Part shown: piece by piece, positions 51,920-61,517 of the stretch
Position numbering within the stretch: the first letter of the stretch is position 1
Layout of the letters: each line of letters opens with the position of its first letter
NCBI RefSeq assembly: GCF_000223905.1
Contig: NC_015944.1
Span: 124,001 to 188,000 of the forward strand
Source of the DNA: Haloarcula hispanica ATCC 33960
GTDB lineage: Archaea > Halobacteriota > Halobacteria > Halobacteriales > Haloarculaceae
Length of the DNA stretch: 64,000 nt
Direction of reading: 5' to 3'
Notes under the pieces: model-generated
The model's database searches: none
The model's input: the letters and a program-made list of their open reading frames with translations, nothing else
Told to the model about the DNA's origin: nothing
Position numbers and translations under genes: made by a program

Positions 51920-53341
51920 ATGTCGACACAACCGAATATCATCTGGCTCACGCTCGACAGCGTCCGGGCCGATAGAACGAGTATGGCTCCGGAGGCCCGC
52001 GATACGACTCCAAACATGCAGCGTATTGCGAACCTGGCCGACGGGCAGGCCTTTACGAACTGCATCACTCATGCTATGTGGTCGCTTCCGTCCGATGCAT
52101 CGATGCTCACTGGGACTTACCCCTCGTATCATGGAACGGGGCTGTGGAACGAGGTCTTACCCGAAGAGATACCGACCGTAGCCGAGCGCTTCTCGGACCT
52201 TGGCTATCATACAGCCGGTGTTTCGCAGAATGCCTACTGCAGCGATTCAACCGGTCTGTCGCGTGGATTTGATCAGTTCGACCTCGTGAACAAATCTGAT
52301 TTCCTCAGTACGGTTGGAGTCCGGACGCTGTTGAAATATGCTCTCAAACTACGGACACATTCCGGAGGGTATACGCTGTCGACGGACCAGCACCGGACAG
52401 ATTACCTGGCTCTGGATCTTGCTAAACGTCGATTGCGGTCGTTCCAGGGGTCCGAAGAGCCCTTTTTCATGTTTGTGCATACGCTAGGTGCGCATCTTCC
52501 GTACGCACCACCGCTGTCGTTCCGAGATACGTTCACGGACACTCTCGAACAGACAACCGATGAAGCAATCGAAACAGCGGTCGAAGTGAGTTCGAACCAC
52601 TACCGGTCTACGGCGTCCGGATGTGACTTCTCCGATCGGACCGACAACGCTCTCGCTGCGATGTACGATGGCCTCATGTCGTACACTGATTGGTATGTCG
52701 GGCAATTTTTCGAGTACCTGAACTCGCTTGATCTGGGTCCGACAGTGTTCGTTGTGACTGGCGATCACGGTGATCTACTGGGCGAAGACGATGTGCTCGG
52801 CCATCAACTGTCGCTCCACGACGGGTTGGTCAACGTCCCAATGGTGGTTCACGGACTCCAATCGCTGGCGGATCTCCCGGCCGATACGCTCTTACAGCAC
52901 ATTGACGTGATGCAAGCGCTGCTTTTAGAGGCTGGCGCCAGTCCTGACTCCCTGGACGGATTCCAGGGTCAGGACCCACGTGCTGACCCCCGAACCTATG
53001 CTCTTAGCCAACGCGGGAACGACACGTACGAAACAGCGATCACACAGATGACGGAACATGATCCGACTGTCGATACTGATCGCTATCATTCGGGACTTCT
53101 GCATGCCCTCCGCGGCAAACGATTCAAATTTCTGCAGTCTGAACAGGGAAGTCAGCTGTACAAACTCCCGGACGAGCAGACAGACGTTCTCGAATTGTAT
53201 CCATCGGTCGCCGCCGAATACCGGGCCGCGTTTGAAGAGGCCATCAACCGAGTTGGCGAGTCACAGTCGACCGACACACAGCGGACAATGACAGATGAGA
53301 TGAAAGATCATCTCGCCGACCTTGGATATGTCACGGACTAA
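51920..53341 (+). CDS. Sulfatase-like alkaline-phosphatase-fold protein
   Basis: The 473-residue protein has the superfamily metal sites: PNIIWLTLDSVRADR (first Asp), the nucleophile region MWSLPSDASMLTGTYPSYHG, FVHTLGAHLPY and VVTGDHGDLLGED. A classical sulfatase would show C/S-x-P-x-R. Here the motif is S-L-P-S-D, so the formylglycine-route Arg is missing. It has no signal peptide and could transfer or remove a charged group on a glycan precursor. It is on the same strand as the two membrane genes upstream. Confidence 0.82.
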   Translation: MSTQPNIIWLTLDSVRADRTSMAPEARDTTPNMQRIANLADGQAFTNCITHAMWSLPSDASMLTGTYPSYHGTGLWNEVLPEEIPTVAERFSDLGYHTAGVSQNAYCSDSTGLSRGFDQFDLVNKSDFLSTVGVRTLLKYALKLRTHSGGYTLSTDQHRTDYLALDLAKRRLRSFQGSEEPFFMFVHTLGAHLPYAPPLSFRDTFTDTLEQTTDEAIETAVEVSSNHYRSTASGCDFSDRTDNALAAMYDGLMSYTDWYVGQFFEYLNSLDLGPTVFVVTGDHGDLLGEDDVLGHQLSLHDGLVNVPMVVHGLQSLADLPADTLLQHIDVMQALLLEAGASPDSLDGFQGQDPRADPRTYALSQRGNDTYETAITQMTEHDPTVDTDRYHSGLLHALRGKRFKFLQSEQGSQLYKLPDEQTDVLELYPSVAAEYRAAFEEAINRVGESQSTDTQRTMTDEMKDHLADLGYVTD

Positions 53342-53425
53342 TCCAATCACGCGGGGCGTAAACACGTTCCCGCTTACAGCACAGACCGATGACGGTACTT
53401 TCAGTCCGGGAGACCGTCGCTTCGA

Positions 53426-54412
53426 TTATAAGTAACCGAGATCTTCAAGCCGCTGTTCGGTATCGGATCCCATCGCCTCCTGTCGTGTTTCGTCTACTTC
53501 TGGTGTGTGTTCGTTTGTGTCGGTAGCAGTTGCAGTCGCCCACGGTACCTTTTTTAAATTCGGATGGGCGAATCCTTCAGGATGGCCATACAGTCCCATT
53601 TCACCGAAGAGTTCACCGTGGTCGGCCGTAATCACGACTTTCTCGGCATCGATGTTTTGCAGCAGTAGTTCGATTGAATCCAGCACGAACCGGAGGTTAT
53701 CCAGGTATAATTCTTTAACTTCTGTGACGGATGCCGTCCCCTGCTCCATGGCCGTCCACGGATCCGCTTCAACCTCCAGAAGCGGCCGATTTTCCTCGTA
53801 GGCCTCTGCAATGTACGGCGTATGTGGCTGTAAGTAGTGTACCACCATCCGTTCGAACTCAGTGGTTCGGGCGGTATCGATAGCGTAATCGGTCATTACC
53901 TGTGGCGGGGCCTCAGGGAAGTAGTCGTCATAATCGTGATTGTGGACGTGGAGGAACTTCTTGAAGGCGTCTTTTTCCACAATATCCCAGTCTGGCCACA
54001 TTACCGGAATTGTATAGGCCTTTGGTGGGTATGTCCGGTCCTCGAATGTCTGTGGAAAAAACGGGTTTGAGGTCACTAACGCCGTTTCCGCGATCTCCTC
54101 CTGATAGTCGTTTGTGAACGTCTTACTGATCCATTCGTGTGACGCACTGCCGACGGACCAGATCGAACCGACATCGTCAATGAACTCATACTCGGGTGCA
54201 ACTGCTTGGAGTGCGTCGACACGACAGGCATCGAGGACGAGAAGCAAGTCCCAGTCGCGTTCGAATATATTCGTTCCGATCGGATACCTGGTTGTCAGTG
54301 TGTAGTAGGGACCATTGAACGCTCCGCGAAGCGAGCGGGCGATGTCCGCCGGATGCTTGTTCTGGATCCCCGACGCCAGTTCGGTGAGCCAGCTTCGAGC
54401 GTCGGTATGCAT
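53426..54412 (-). CDS. Sulfatase-like protein, LDACR subgroup
   Basis: The 328-residue protein is of alkaline-phosphatase fold, with first metal Asp in LLLVLDACRVDAL, HYLQPHTPYIA in the middle and VVITADHGELFGEMGLYGHPEG near the end. A Ser-rich GSASHEWI after the first metal site is the likely nucleophile region; no C/S-x-P-x-R motif exists. It shares the LDACR-x-DA motif with the gene at 56396. I start at the ATG at 54412. Substrates are unknown. Confidence 0.8.
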   Translation of the reverse strand: MHTDARSWLTELASGIQNKHPADIARSLRGAFNGPYYTLTTRYPIGTNIFERDWDLLLVLDACRVDALQAVAPEYEFIDDVGSIWSVGSASHEWISKTFTNDYQEEIAETALVTSNPFFPQTFEDRTYPPKAYTIPVMWPDWDIVEKDAFKKFLHVHNHDYDDYFPEAPPQVMTDYAIDTARTTEFERMVVHYLQPHTPYIAEAYEENRPLLEVEADPWTAMEQGTASVTEVKELYLDNLRFVLDSIELLLQNIDAEKVVITADHGELFGEMGLYGHPEGFAHPNLKKVPWATATATDTNEHTPEVDETRQEAMGSDTEQRLEDLGYL

Positions 54413-54608
54413 ACACCAGCCATCGGCGTATTTGGGTTTAGTTATGCTTGCAAAAACCGTTCCAGAACGACTGTCTCCCGACACTATGTACATTCAATGG
54501 CCGAAAACAACGTTGTAAAACGAGCTATTCGCCCCTCGTTCGATTCGCACCTGTCTCAACGTAAACCGATCAAACAAACTTGGAAGCAGGGCCACGCCGG
54601 ACGGCGCA

Positions 54609-56009
54609 TCAGTTGTTTTCGAGTTCGTTCACTTTTTCAGCAAGACTGATAATATCCGACTCGATACTCTGGAAGTTCTCGTTCAGGGGGATATGCCAGT
54701 CTAGTACGCCCTCTGCCGGCTGATTGTAGCCCCCCAGGTTTCCGAGGTTGATCGACCCGCTGGTCTCCTCCGTCGTCTCTTCGGATTCGTTTGTTCCGTC
54801 GGTAGTGCTCTCGCTAGTTCGTGGACCGACTTCGCTTTTGGCCACCGTGTCCGGCTTCAGCTGAGTACTACCGGCCGCGGCTGTCCCGACTGTGACGGAA
54901 CTGAGACTACCGATACCACTCGTTCCGTCGTGTCTGACTTCTTCAATTGACCCGGACGAACTCTCGTCAAAGAAGAGAGCAATACCATCGTTGTTCGGAC
55001 TGACATTGTGTACGGAGATGGTTCCGGATGTTCCCAAGTCAACACCTTCCGCATAGATACCCATGCCTGAGTAGCCGCCAAAGGACCGCATGCCATCGTT
55101 TTCGACGTTTCTGACTGCAACTTGATTGAGTGTCAGAGTACCGTGGCCGCCGCCACCGAGGTCAATTCCGGGACCCCCACAGTTCTCAATGACAACGTCC
55201 TCCAATTCAAGCGAGCCACAGTCGTAGTTGTCGTTGTTGGTCTTGATTCCCCGAGTCGTTCGGCTCCCACCAGCGATGTAGGTGTTCCGAAGAACCGTCT
55301 TGAGGTTGCCCGGGTCGATCTTTACTGCGCCGAGTCCAGCAGAGAAATAACTCCGTTCGACGATGACTGTCTGGTAGTCCGCGGTGGTGTCATCTCCGAT
55401 ATCAATATCGGTCCCTGCGCTGTCCTCAATGAGACACCACGAGATGTTTGTGGTTTGTTTCGACGACTGATTCAGATTCAGCGCGTGCCCGGCCGAGACA
55501 TCTGGATCACCGCAGCGTGAGAACTGACAGTACTTGAAGTCTCCAGCGATATCATCGCCAAGCTGGACGCCAAAGTTGAGTGAGTTCTTGATGACGCAGT
55601 CGCGCATGGTGAAGGTTCCGCTCCCGTCGTACACGCGGAACCAGCCACTCCCTGGAGCACCGGATTGCTGGCTGCCGTTCATATCCATCGTCAGCTGTTC
55701 GAACCGAACACCTGTCATCTGTGACCCGTCGCTGCTGCGGGCGCGGAACATCATGTGCCAGCGTGACTGCCCTCCGACCATCTGAAGGACTGTCGAACCG
55801 AAACTCTCACCCTTCCACGTGAGATTATCCCAACTTCCGTCCATCGGATAATCGAGCGGGAAGGGACTGTTGGAACCGACAAGGTATGTGCCGGCCGGGA
55901 AATAGACCGTTCCACCTGGGGACGCAGCGTCAGCCGCCGCTCTGATCGCGGCCGTGTCGTCCGTTGAACCGTCTCCGACAGCACCGTGGTCGGTAACATC
56001 TTGTGCCAT
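54609..56009 (-). CDS. Right-handed beta-helix protein with C-terminal coiled coil
   Basis: The 466-residue protein starts VTDHGAVGDGSTDDTAAIRAAADAA, the pectate-lyase-superfamily/tail-spike entry motif. A long parallel beta-helix follows (about residues 60-380), with repeated runs such as FTMRDCVIKNSLNFGVQLG and ISVHNVSPNNDGIAL. After a Thr/Glu-rich linker the C-terminus has LNENFQSIESDIISLAEKVNELEN, a short coiled coil that would trimerise it. There is no signal peptide, unlike its paralogue at 57422. It may bind or cut an acidic glycan. Confidence 0.83.
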   Translation of the reverse strand: MAQDVTDHGAVGDGSTDDTAAIRAAADAASPGGTVYFPAGTYLVGSNSPFPLDYPMDGSWDNLTWKGESFGSTVLQMVGGQSRWHMMFRARSSDGSQMTGVRFEQLTMDMNGSQQSGAPGSGWFRVYDGSGTFTMRDCVIKNSLNFGVQLGDDIAGDFKYCQFSRCGDPDVSAGHALNLNQSSKQTTNISWCLIEDSAGTDIDIGDDTTADYQTVIVERSYFSAGLGAVKIDPGNLKTVLRNTYIAGGSRTTRGIKTNNDNYDCGSLELEDVVIENCGGPGIDLGGGGHGTLTLNQVAVRNVENDGMRSFGGYSGMGIYAEGVDLGTSGTISVHNVSPNNDGIALFFDESSSGSIEEVRHDGTSGIGSLSSVTVGTAAAGSTQLKPDTVAKSEVGPRTSESTTDGTNESEETTEETSGSINLGNLGGYNQPAEGVLDWHIPLNENFQSIESDIISLAEKVNELENN

Positions 56010-56395
56010 GGTTACAGCACCTCCGTGTCAGGAGTTGTGTCCTGGTTGTGTAGTGCTAATACCGCGCTCGTCCGGGTCAGCTCCGCGAATATTTCTGGTT
56101 TCACACGCCAGTAATTACTAATTACTCTAATAACCGTTGTTCCGATTTAGCTCATTTCGATAAAATATTGGATGTTGATACTCTCTCTTACTACCCGTAT
56201 TGTTACCAGTCAAATACTCTTTTCCGGTTTTATTTGCTGGTAATTCGAAGCACTCCCATTCGGAGTAGAAATAATGAGGAGTGGTAGCCTCCTCCTAACT
56301 CCGATATATCGTCAGTAGCTGTATGCCATCGCCACTGTCCAGTGGTAGACAGGCCAGCGACTTCGTATGGTCTTACCCACGAGGTGGTCGACCGT
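56010..56395. other. AT-rich intergenic stretch
   Basis: These 386 bases lie between two genes on the same strand. I see no open frame with coding character, no clear repeat and no RNA gene. The promoter of the beta-helix gene should lie at its left end, near 56030. Confidence 0.4.
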
Positions 56396-57313
56396 TCATT
56401 TGTATCCAAGGTCCTTGAGACTCTGTTCGATCTCTGCTTGATCGATATCTGTCAATTGGCTCCGCGGCGATTCCGATCTGATCGTTCGTCGTGACTCATT
56501 CGAGACGACGTGCCACGGGACCTGAACCAGCTCGTCAGTGTAGACTCTGATCGGATGACCGAACCAACTAACAGGAAACGGTGAAAGCCGTTCTCCGAGC
56601 GCCTCGCCGTGGTCTGCACTGATAACTGTCTTTCCCTCTAATTCTTCGACAAGGCGCTGAACGTGTTTTAGTACATACTGGAGGTTATCCTGATACGCTG
56701 CTCGGATAGTGTCCGTATCAACTGAACTTCGCCGCACATACTCACGCATATCCACCCGTTTCTGTTCGAATCCGTCGATATCAGTTCCGATATATGGATG
56801 GTGCGGTTGCATGTAATGAATCACCAAGCGTTTATTCGGATACTGTCCGATCTTATCCAGCGCGGCCTCAGTAACGGCCTCCGCACTGGGGACAAACCCG
56901 TCTGCTGCATCTCGTTCTACATCATAGTACGCGTGGAATTCACAGTCGAAGTCGTCGCTATTCTGGAGGTCGAGATACCATCGGTTACCGGAGATTACGA
57001 CAGTGTCGTGCAATCGCTTCCCATTGAAATTCCCTCTGACGAACTGTCTGCTTGTGCTTCCCCGAGATTCACGCATCTCTATCGGGCCGACAAACGGGGT
57101 CGTTGCAGTGTAGGCGTCATACCGGCACGCATCAAGTAGAATTAGATTGTCCCAGTCTTCATCGGCGATGATATCGGTCCCGGAAGTGTTGTACTCCACA
57201 CCCCCCGTAAACTCATAGTACATCTTATTAATTCCAAGTCCAATAAGGCCCGGATCCCTTACCGCTTGCAGAAGGAATTCCGGATTATCCCGGAGACTTG
57301 CGAGTACTTCCAT
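56396..57313 (-). CDS. Sulfatase-like protein, LDACR subgroup (second copy)
   Basis: The 305-residue protein is of alkaline-phosphatase fold with the first metal Asp in DNLILLDACRYDAY, RGSTSRQF as likely nucleophile region, LVIHYMQPHHPYIG and TVISADHGEALGERLSPF. Layout and motifs match the protein at 53426, and both end in a C-terminal S/T-rich tail closing L-(K/E)-DLGY. The two genes alternate with two beta-helix genes on the same strand, suggesting duplicated pairs. Confidence 0.82.
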   Translation of the reverse strand: MEVLASLRDNPEFLLQAVRDPGLIGLGINKMYYEFTGGVEYNTSGTDIIADEDWDNLILLDACRYDAYTATTPFVGPIEMRESRGSTSRQFVRGNFNGKRLHDTVVISGNRWYLDLQNSDDFDCEFHAYYDVERDAADGFVPSAEAVTEAALDKIGQYPNKRLVIHYMQPHHPYIGTDIDGFEQKRVDMREYVRRSSVDTDTIRAAYQDNLQYVLKHVQRLVEELEGKTVISADHGEALGERLSPFPVSWFGHPIRVYTDELVQVPWHVVSNESRRTIRSESPRSQLTDIDQAEIEQSLKDLGYK

Positions 57314-57421
57314 ATGTCAATTTGCCACTCAGTTTGTGCTACTAATTATTAAGCTCCTACCTTGATTGGATAGTCTATATCGGACGGACGGCCATTATCA
57401 CTGAGAGGTTATTTTTACAAA

Positions 57422-58807
57422 TCACTTCGTCCGTGGCCCGACATCACTTTCGGATACTACATCCGGCTCTAGTGGGTCGCCTCCCTGAGTCTCGCGTGCC
57501 ACTGTTACACCGTCGTTTCGGCCGAGGCCCCCTGTCCCGTCGTGAATGACTTCGTCAATCGAGCCCGACCCCTCGAATATTTTCAAAGCGGGCCCGCTGT
57601 TGTCCGTCCCAACGTTATGAATCGAGATCCGCCCAGAGGTTCCGAAGTCCAGTTTCTCCGTTCGAATCCCTCCTCTATCATTCCCTCGTTCAACATTGTT
57701 TTTGTCCACGTTTTTTATTGCAACTTCATTGAGTTGGAGCGTAGAGCGGTTCGGTAAATCCAGGCCGGGCCAGCCACCTCCGTCTATCAGAACGTTATCG
57801 AGTCGTATGTCAGCCATATAGAAGTCAAACGGATTCATTTTAACCGGAATCCGTGTTTCTGCGTCGCCAAGCATCTGTGTATTCGTTACGCTCACTGAGG
57901 CGGCTGTGGGATCAACTTTCAGCGCTCCAAAACTATTCTTTATTATACACTCCTCGACTCGGACTGTTTGTAGATCTTTGTTTTCGTCTGTCCCTACATC
58001 AATCGAGACACCCCGTTGGTTGGTACAGTAGACGTTCTTAATCACCGTCTGGGTCTTCTGAGCGGTCTGGTTTGGAGTGATCGCATGGGCGTAGGACTCG
58101 TCCCCGTTGTCTTTGAACGTACAGTATCTGATGTCAGCATCCATCCCACCGACCATCTTCACGCCAGAGTTGCGTGTCGAAGTGACCACACAATCCCGCA
58201 TTGCCAACTGACCATCAGCGCCGTTCGTTCTAATCGCGGTTCCGACGCCGCTTTGCTTATCCGAGTTGAGATCAATAGTCAAATGTTCGAGACGTATCTC
58301 GTCATCTTCACTACCTGTTCTCGGTGTTATGTGTAGTCCATAATGGACTCCATCTTGTCCGGGTGCCATGACGAGTCTTGCTGTCTCCTGTTCGGGACCG
58401 CGGAGCGTGACGTTTTGCTGTCTCTGGTCAAGAGTGATAGCGCCCGGCAGGTCACGCTGTGGACTTATCAGCACTTCTCCGGGAGGGAACTCAACTATTC
58501 CGTCCGGTGCGGCAGCATCTATGGCCCGTTTTATCGCGGCAGTATCGTCAGTCTCTCCATCGACGCTTGCTCCGTACTCAACTACATCGGCAACCACAGG
58601 CGTCTCTTGCTGTTGTGGTGTCTGGTCGTTCGGACTGCTGTCGGTACTGGGACTAGGACTGGGCGTGGGACTGTTGTCGTCACCATCCGATGGTTGATTC
58701 CTGTTCTCGCCCCGAGAGCTTGAGTCAATCGCGTACAGTCCTATGCCAGTTCCAGAGATCCCCAGAGCAGCTAATAGGCTCCGACGGGTTAGTTGCTTGT
58801 CTGGCAT
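57422..58807 (-). CDS. Tat-exported right-handed beta-helix protein
   Basis: The 461-residue protein has a twin-arginine signal (LTRRSLLAALG, hydrophobic to about residue 26) and a Ser/Pro/Asp-rich linker to about residue 72. A pectate-lyase-superfamily entry (VVEYGASVDGETDDTAAIKRAIDAA) and a long beta-helix follow. Its last residues (LEPDVVSESDVGPRTK) match the pre-linker part of the paralogue at 54609. It would act outside the cell, perhaps on the surface glycan made by this locus. No catalytic residues can be fixed from sequence alone. Confidence 0.85.
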   Translation of the reverse strand: MPDKQLTRRSLLAALGISGTGIGLYAIDSSSRGENRNQPSDGDDNSPTPSPSPSTDSSPNDQTPQQQETPVVADVVEYGASVDGETDDTAAIKRAIDAAAPDGIVEFPPGEVLISPQRDLPGAITLDQRQQNVTLRGPEQETARLVMAPGQDGVHYGLHITPRTGSEDDEIRLEHLTIDLNSDKQSGVGTAIRTNGADGQLAMRDCVVTSTRNSGVKMVGGMDADIRYCTFKDNGDESYAHAITPNQTAQKTQTVIKNVYCTNQRGVSIDVGTDENKDLQTVRVEECIIKNSFGALKVDPTAASVSVTNTQMLGDAETRIPVKMNPFDFYMADIRLDNVLIDGGGWPGLDLPNRSTLQLNEVAIKNVDKNNVERGNDRGGIRTEKLDFGTSGRISIHNVGTDNSGPALKIFEGSGSIDEVIHDGTGGLGRNDGVTVARETQGGDPLEPDVVSESDVGPRTK

Positions 58808-59237
58808 TTACAAACTGTTTTGCCCTTGTTACTGCAGAAAGCTGAGAGAGCTGTGACTATATCGCCCAAATACGGGATAGAGTATCTTCGAGAGTCGCGT
58901 TGTCGCTTGGTGATATCCCCCAAAGTGTTCACCATGTTACGAGAGAGAAGGAGACTCGCAGTAATAAATATACTGAGCGTACTTGGGGATACCTGTAGTA
59001 GATACTGTTTTCATTGCCTCACTGTTCGGGTAGCGTTTATATAACTAAATTCCACAACAGCGAATTCTCAGCTACCAGTTGCTCCGATGATGTGTCCTGA
59101 GAAAACTACGGTAGCCATGAAAGAGCGTTCATACGATAAGGAACGGTGGTCGTAGTGTCGTACCTTCACAGCCTGCATCAACCGGTTACAGGCGATTTCA
59201 GGGGCCCAAGACATCAGATAACACAGTTACCGAACCG
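58808..59237. other. Divergent promoter region of beta-helix and GT2 genes
   Basis: There is no gene. A TATA-like TTTATATAAC lies at about 59036-59045, some 190 bp before the glycosyltransferase start, implying either a long leader or a transcript not yet recognised. No strong dyad was seen. Confidence 0.35.
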
Positions 59238-60209
59238 ATGACCGAAAACGAGGGACATTCGGCGAATCCGCTTGTAACGGTAGTAATAACCACCTATGAC
59301 CGGCCGGAATTCCTACAGAAGGCTGTTGACACAGTCACTGCGCAACGATACGATCCGATTGAACTCATTGTGGTTGACGACCACTCACCGACTCCTGCTG
59401 ACGATGTTCTCAACGACCGAGATCCGGATTTCGAACGCTTCGAGATCCACAGGCACGCCGAGAACCAGGGCGCAAACGCCGCTCGGAACACCGGCATCGA
59501 GGTCGCCTCGGGCGAGTACATCGCCTTCTTAGACGACGACGACAGGTGGGATCCTGAAAAGATAGCCACACAGGTCAATGCGTTTCAGGACAGCGGTCCC
59601 GAAGTCGGTGTCGTCTACACTGGACGGAAAGTAGTGGACGACGACGGGGGCGTTACCCGAGTCTGGGCACCAGACCAGCCAGACGGAGATATGACGAAGG
59701 CGTTGCTCTGTCGGAACGTCGTCGGGACACAGTCTTCGGTCATGGTCCGTTCGGATATCGCCAAGGAGACCCCCTTCGACGAGACGATACCCCGATGGGC
59801 GGATCTGGAATGGTACGTGGCGGCATCGACGAAATGTGAGTTCGCCGCCGTCGACGAACCGCTCGTCATTTACGACCGTCGCGCCCACAATCGTATTTCT
59901 GATGACTACGAAGTCCTCGAAGAGAGCTATGAGCTGTTCATCGAAAAGTACCGCGACCTCGCGGCCAGTTACGGACCGCTGTTCGAACGGAAAATGTTAG
60001 CCTGGTCTGCCTACCGGGTCGGAAACGCATCGCTGAATGCGAGATACTACGACATGGCTCGACGATATTTTTTCCGGGCACTTGCTCTGTATCCGTTTGA
60101 ACCCACGTTTCTCATTTACGCTGCAACTACTGTTGGCGGTCGAACGACTCACAGAATCAGCCAGCACATCAAACGAATCCTCCCGCATCGCCTCGTACCT
60201 ATCAGCTAA
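59238..60209 (+). CDS. GT2-family glycosyltransferase
   Basis: The 323-residue GT-A enzyme has the nucleotide-binding strand TVVITTYDRPEFLQKAVDTV, VVDDHSP, GANAARNTGIEVASGEYIAFLDDDDRWDPEKI (the D-x-D metal motif) and a C-terminal helical part. It adds a sugar from a nucleotide donor to a lipid-linked acceptor, as in haloarchaeal S-layer glycosylation. It is the first of three genes on this strand with the epimerase and another transferase. Confidence 0.92.
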   Translation: MTENEGHSANPLVTVVITTYDRPEFLQKAVDTVTAQRYDPIELIVVDDHSPTPADDVLNDRDPDFERFEIHRHAENQGANAARNTGIEVASGEYIAFLDDDDRWDPEKIATQVNAFQDSGPEVGVVYTGRKVVDDDGGVTRVWAPDQPDGDMTKALLCRNVVGTQSSVMVRSDIAKETPFDETIPRWADLEWYVAASTKCEFAAVDEPLVIYDRRAHNRISDDYEVLEESYELFIEKYRDLAASYGPLFERKMLAWSAYRVGNASLNARYYDMARRYFFRALALYPFEPTFLIYAATTVGGRTTHRISQHIKRILPHRLVPIS

Positions 60210-60338
60210 ATACTATTTCGTTCAAACTGTGTTGTCTCGGGAAAAGCACTCCATAACAAAGCCCACGAATTCCTGTCTTGAAGACATGATGTCTAGTGAC
60301 CTGTCCCATGGCCGATACTGCGGCGGGGGTGAGAGTTA

Positions 60339-61487
60339 GTGGCGAACGCGACGGCGGCGTTCGTCCTCGGAACCCGGCCGGAAATCATCAAGCTCGCGCC
60401 AGTCATCAAGGAATGTGATCGCCGTGACGTATCGACAATCGTTATCCATACGGGTCAACACTACTCGAAGTCCCTGGACACGGTCTTTTTCAGGCAGCTT
60501 GACCTTGCCCCACCAGCGGTCAACCTCGATGTCGGATCGGGAAGTCATGGAGAGCAAACCGGTGAGATGGTAATCGGCATCGAACAGCACCTGAAAGACG
60601 CAGACCCGGACGTGTTGTTCGTGCAGGGCGATACGAACTCCACGCTTGCTGGCGCGCTCGCGGGAAGTAAACTCGATATCGAAGTGGCACATATCGAGGC
60701 GGGACTCCGGAGCTACGACCGTGATATGCCGGAAGAGCGAAACCGGATCATCATTGACCATGCGGTCGATCACCTGTATCCACCTACAGGGGAGACCGCA
60801 AACCTCCTCAGGGAGGAAGGGATTTCGGATAATCGGATTACCGTCACTGGAAACACAATCGTCGATGCTGTTATGGCTTATGACGACACGTCATCGTCGG
60901 TGAGTTCGATTCTGGCAGATCTCGACCTCTCACCGGGTGAATTCGACCTGCTGACAGCCCATCGCGCCGAGAACGTCGACGACAGAGACCGGTTTGCGAA
61001 TATTCTCTTCGGCGTGGCAGCAGCCGCAACACGCCGTGAAAACGACGTGATCTATCCCGTCCATCCGCGTGCGAAAGACCGGCTTGAGGAGTTCGATCTC
61101 TCGGTTCCGGACTGTATTCGGACAGTCGAACCGCTGGATTTCTTCGATTTCCTGCGGCTAGAGAGTACGGCTTCGCTGGTCTTTACCGACTCCGGTGGTG
61201 TTCAGGAAGAGACCTGTGTGCTGGGCACTCCGTGTGTCACCCTCCGGAACGGAACCGAACGGCCTGAGACTGTGTTTGCTGGTGCGAACTGTATCGTCGG
61301 CCATCGGCCGGATGATATTGTCGCCGGTGCCCGACAGATGCGGCCAAAGGTTGGCGACTGGGAGCTGCCTTTCGGCGACGGGAACGCATCCGAGTACATC
61401 TTGGATGACCTCGGCTTCGATGCGTCACACCGCACGAGACAACCCCAGGAGCGTGCGGCCAGTAGTGGCGGAGTAAAGGAGCCATAA
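60339..61487 (+). CDS. wecB: UDP-N-acetylglucosamine 2-epimerase
   Basis: The 382-residue enzyme converts UDP-GlcNAc to UDP-ManNAc. All landmarks are present: LGTRPEIIKLAPVI, HTGQHYS, QGDTNSTLAGALAG, HIEAGLRSYDRDMPEERNRIIIDH, GNTIVDAV, DSGGVQEE and LRNGTERPETV. It starts with GTG at 60339. The product is the substrate of the WecC-type dehydrogenase at 43659. The two genes are unlinked by transcription but lie in one glycan region. Confidence 0.95.
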   Translation: MANATAAFVLGTRPEIIKLAPVIKECDRRDVSTIVIHTGQHYSKSLDTVFFRQLDLAPPAVNLDVGSGSHGEQTGEMVIGIEQHLKDADPDVLFVQGDTNSTLAGALAGSKLDIEVAHIEAGLRSYDRDMPEERNRIIIDHAVDHLYPPTGETANLLREEGISDNRITVTGNTIVDAVMAYDDTSSSVSSILADLDLSPGEFDLLTAHRAENVDDRDRFANILFGVAAAATRRENDVIYPVHPRAKDRLEEFDLSVPDCIRTVEPLDFFDFLRLESTASLVFTDSGGVQEETCVLGTPCVTLRNGTERPETVFAGANCIVGHRPDDIVAGARQMRPKVGDWELPFGDGNASEYILDDLGFDASHRTRQPQERAASSGGVKEP

Positions 61488-61517
61488 CTTAGCCCGCGTC
61501 TATCGAGTTGTTCACTA

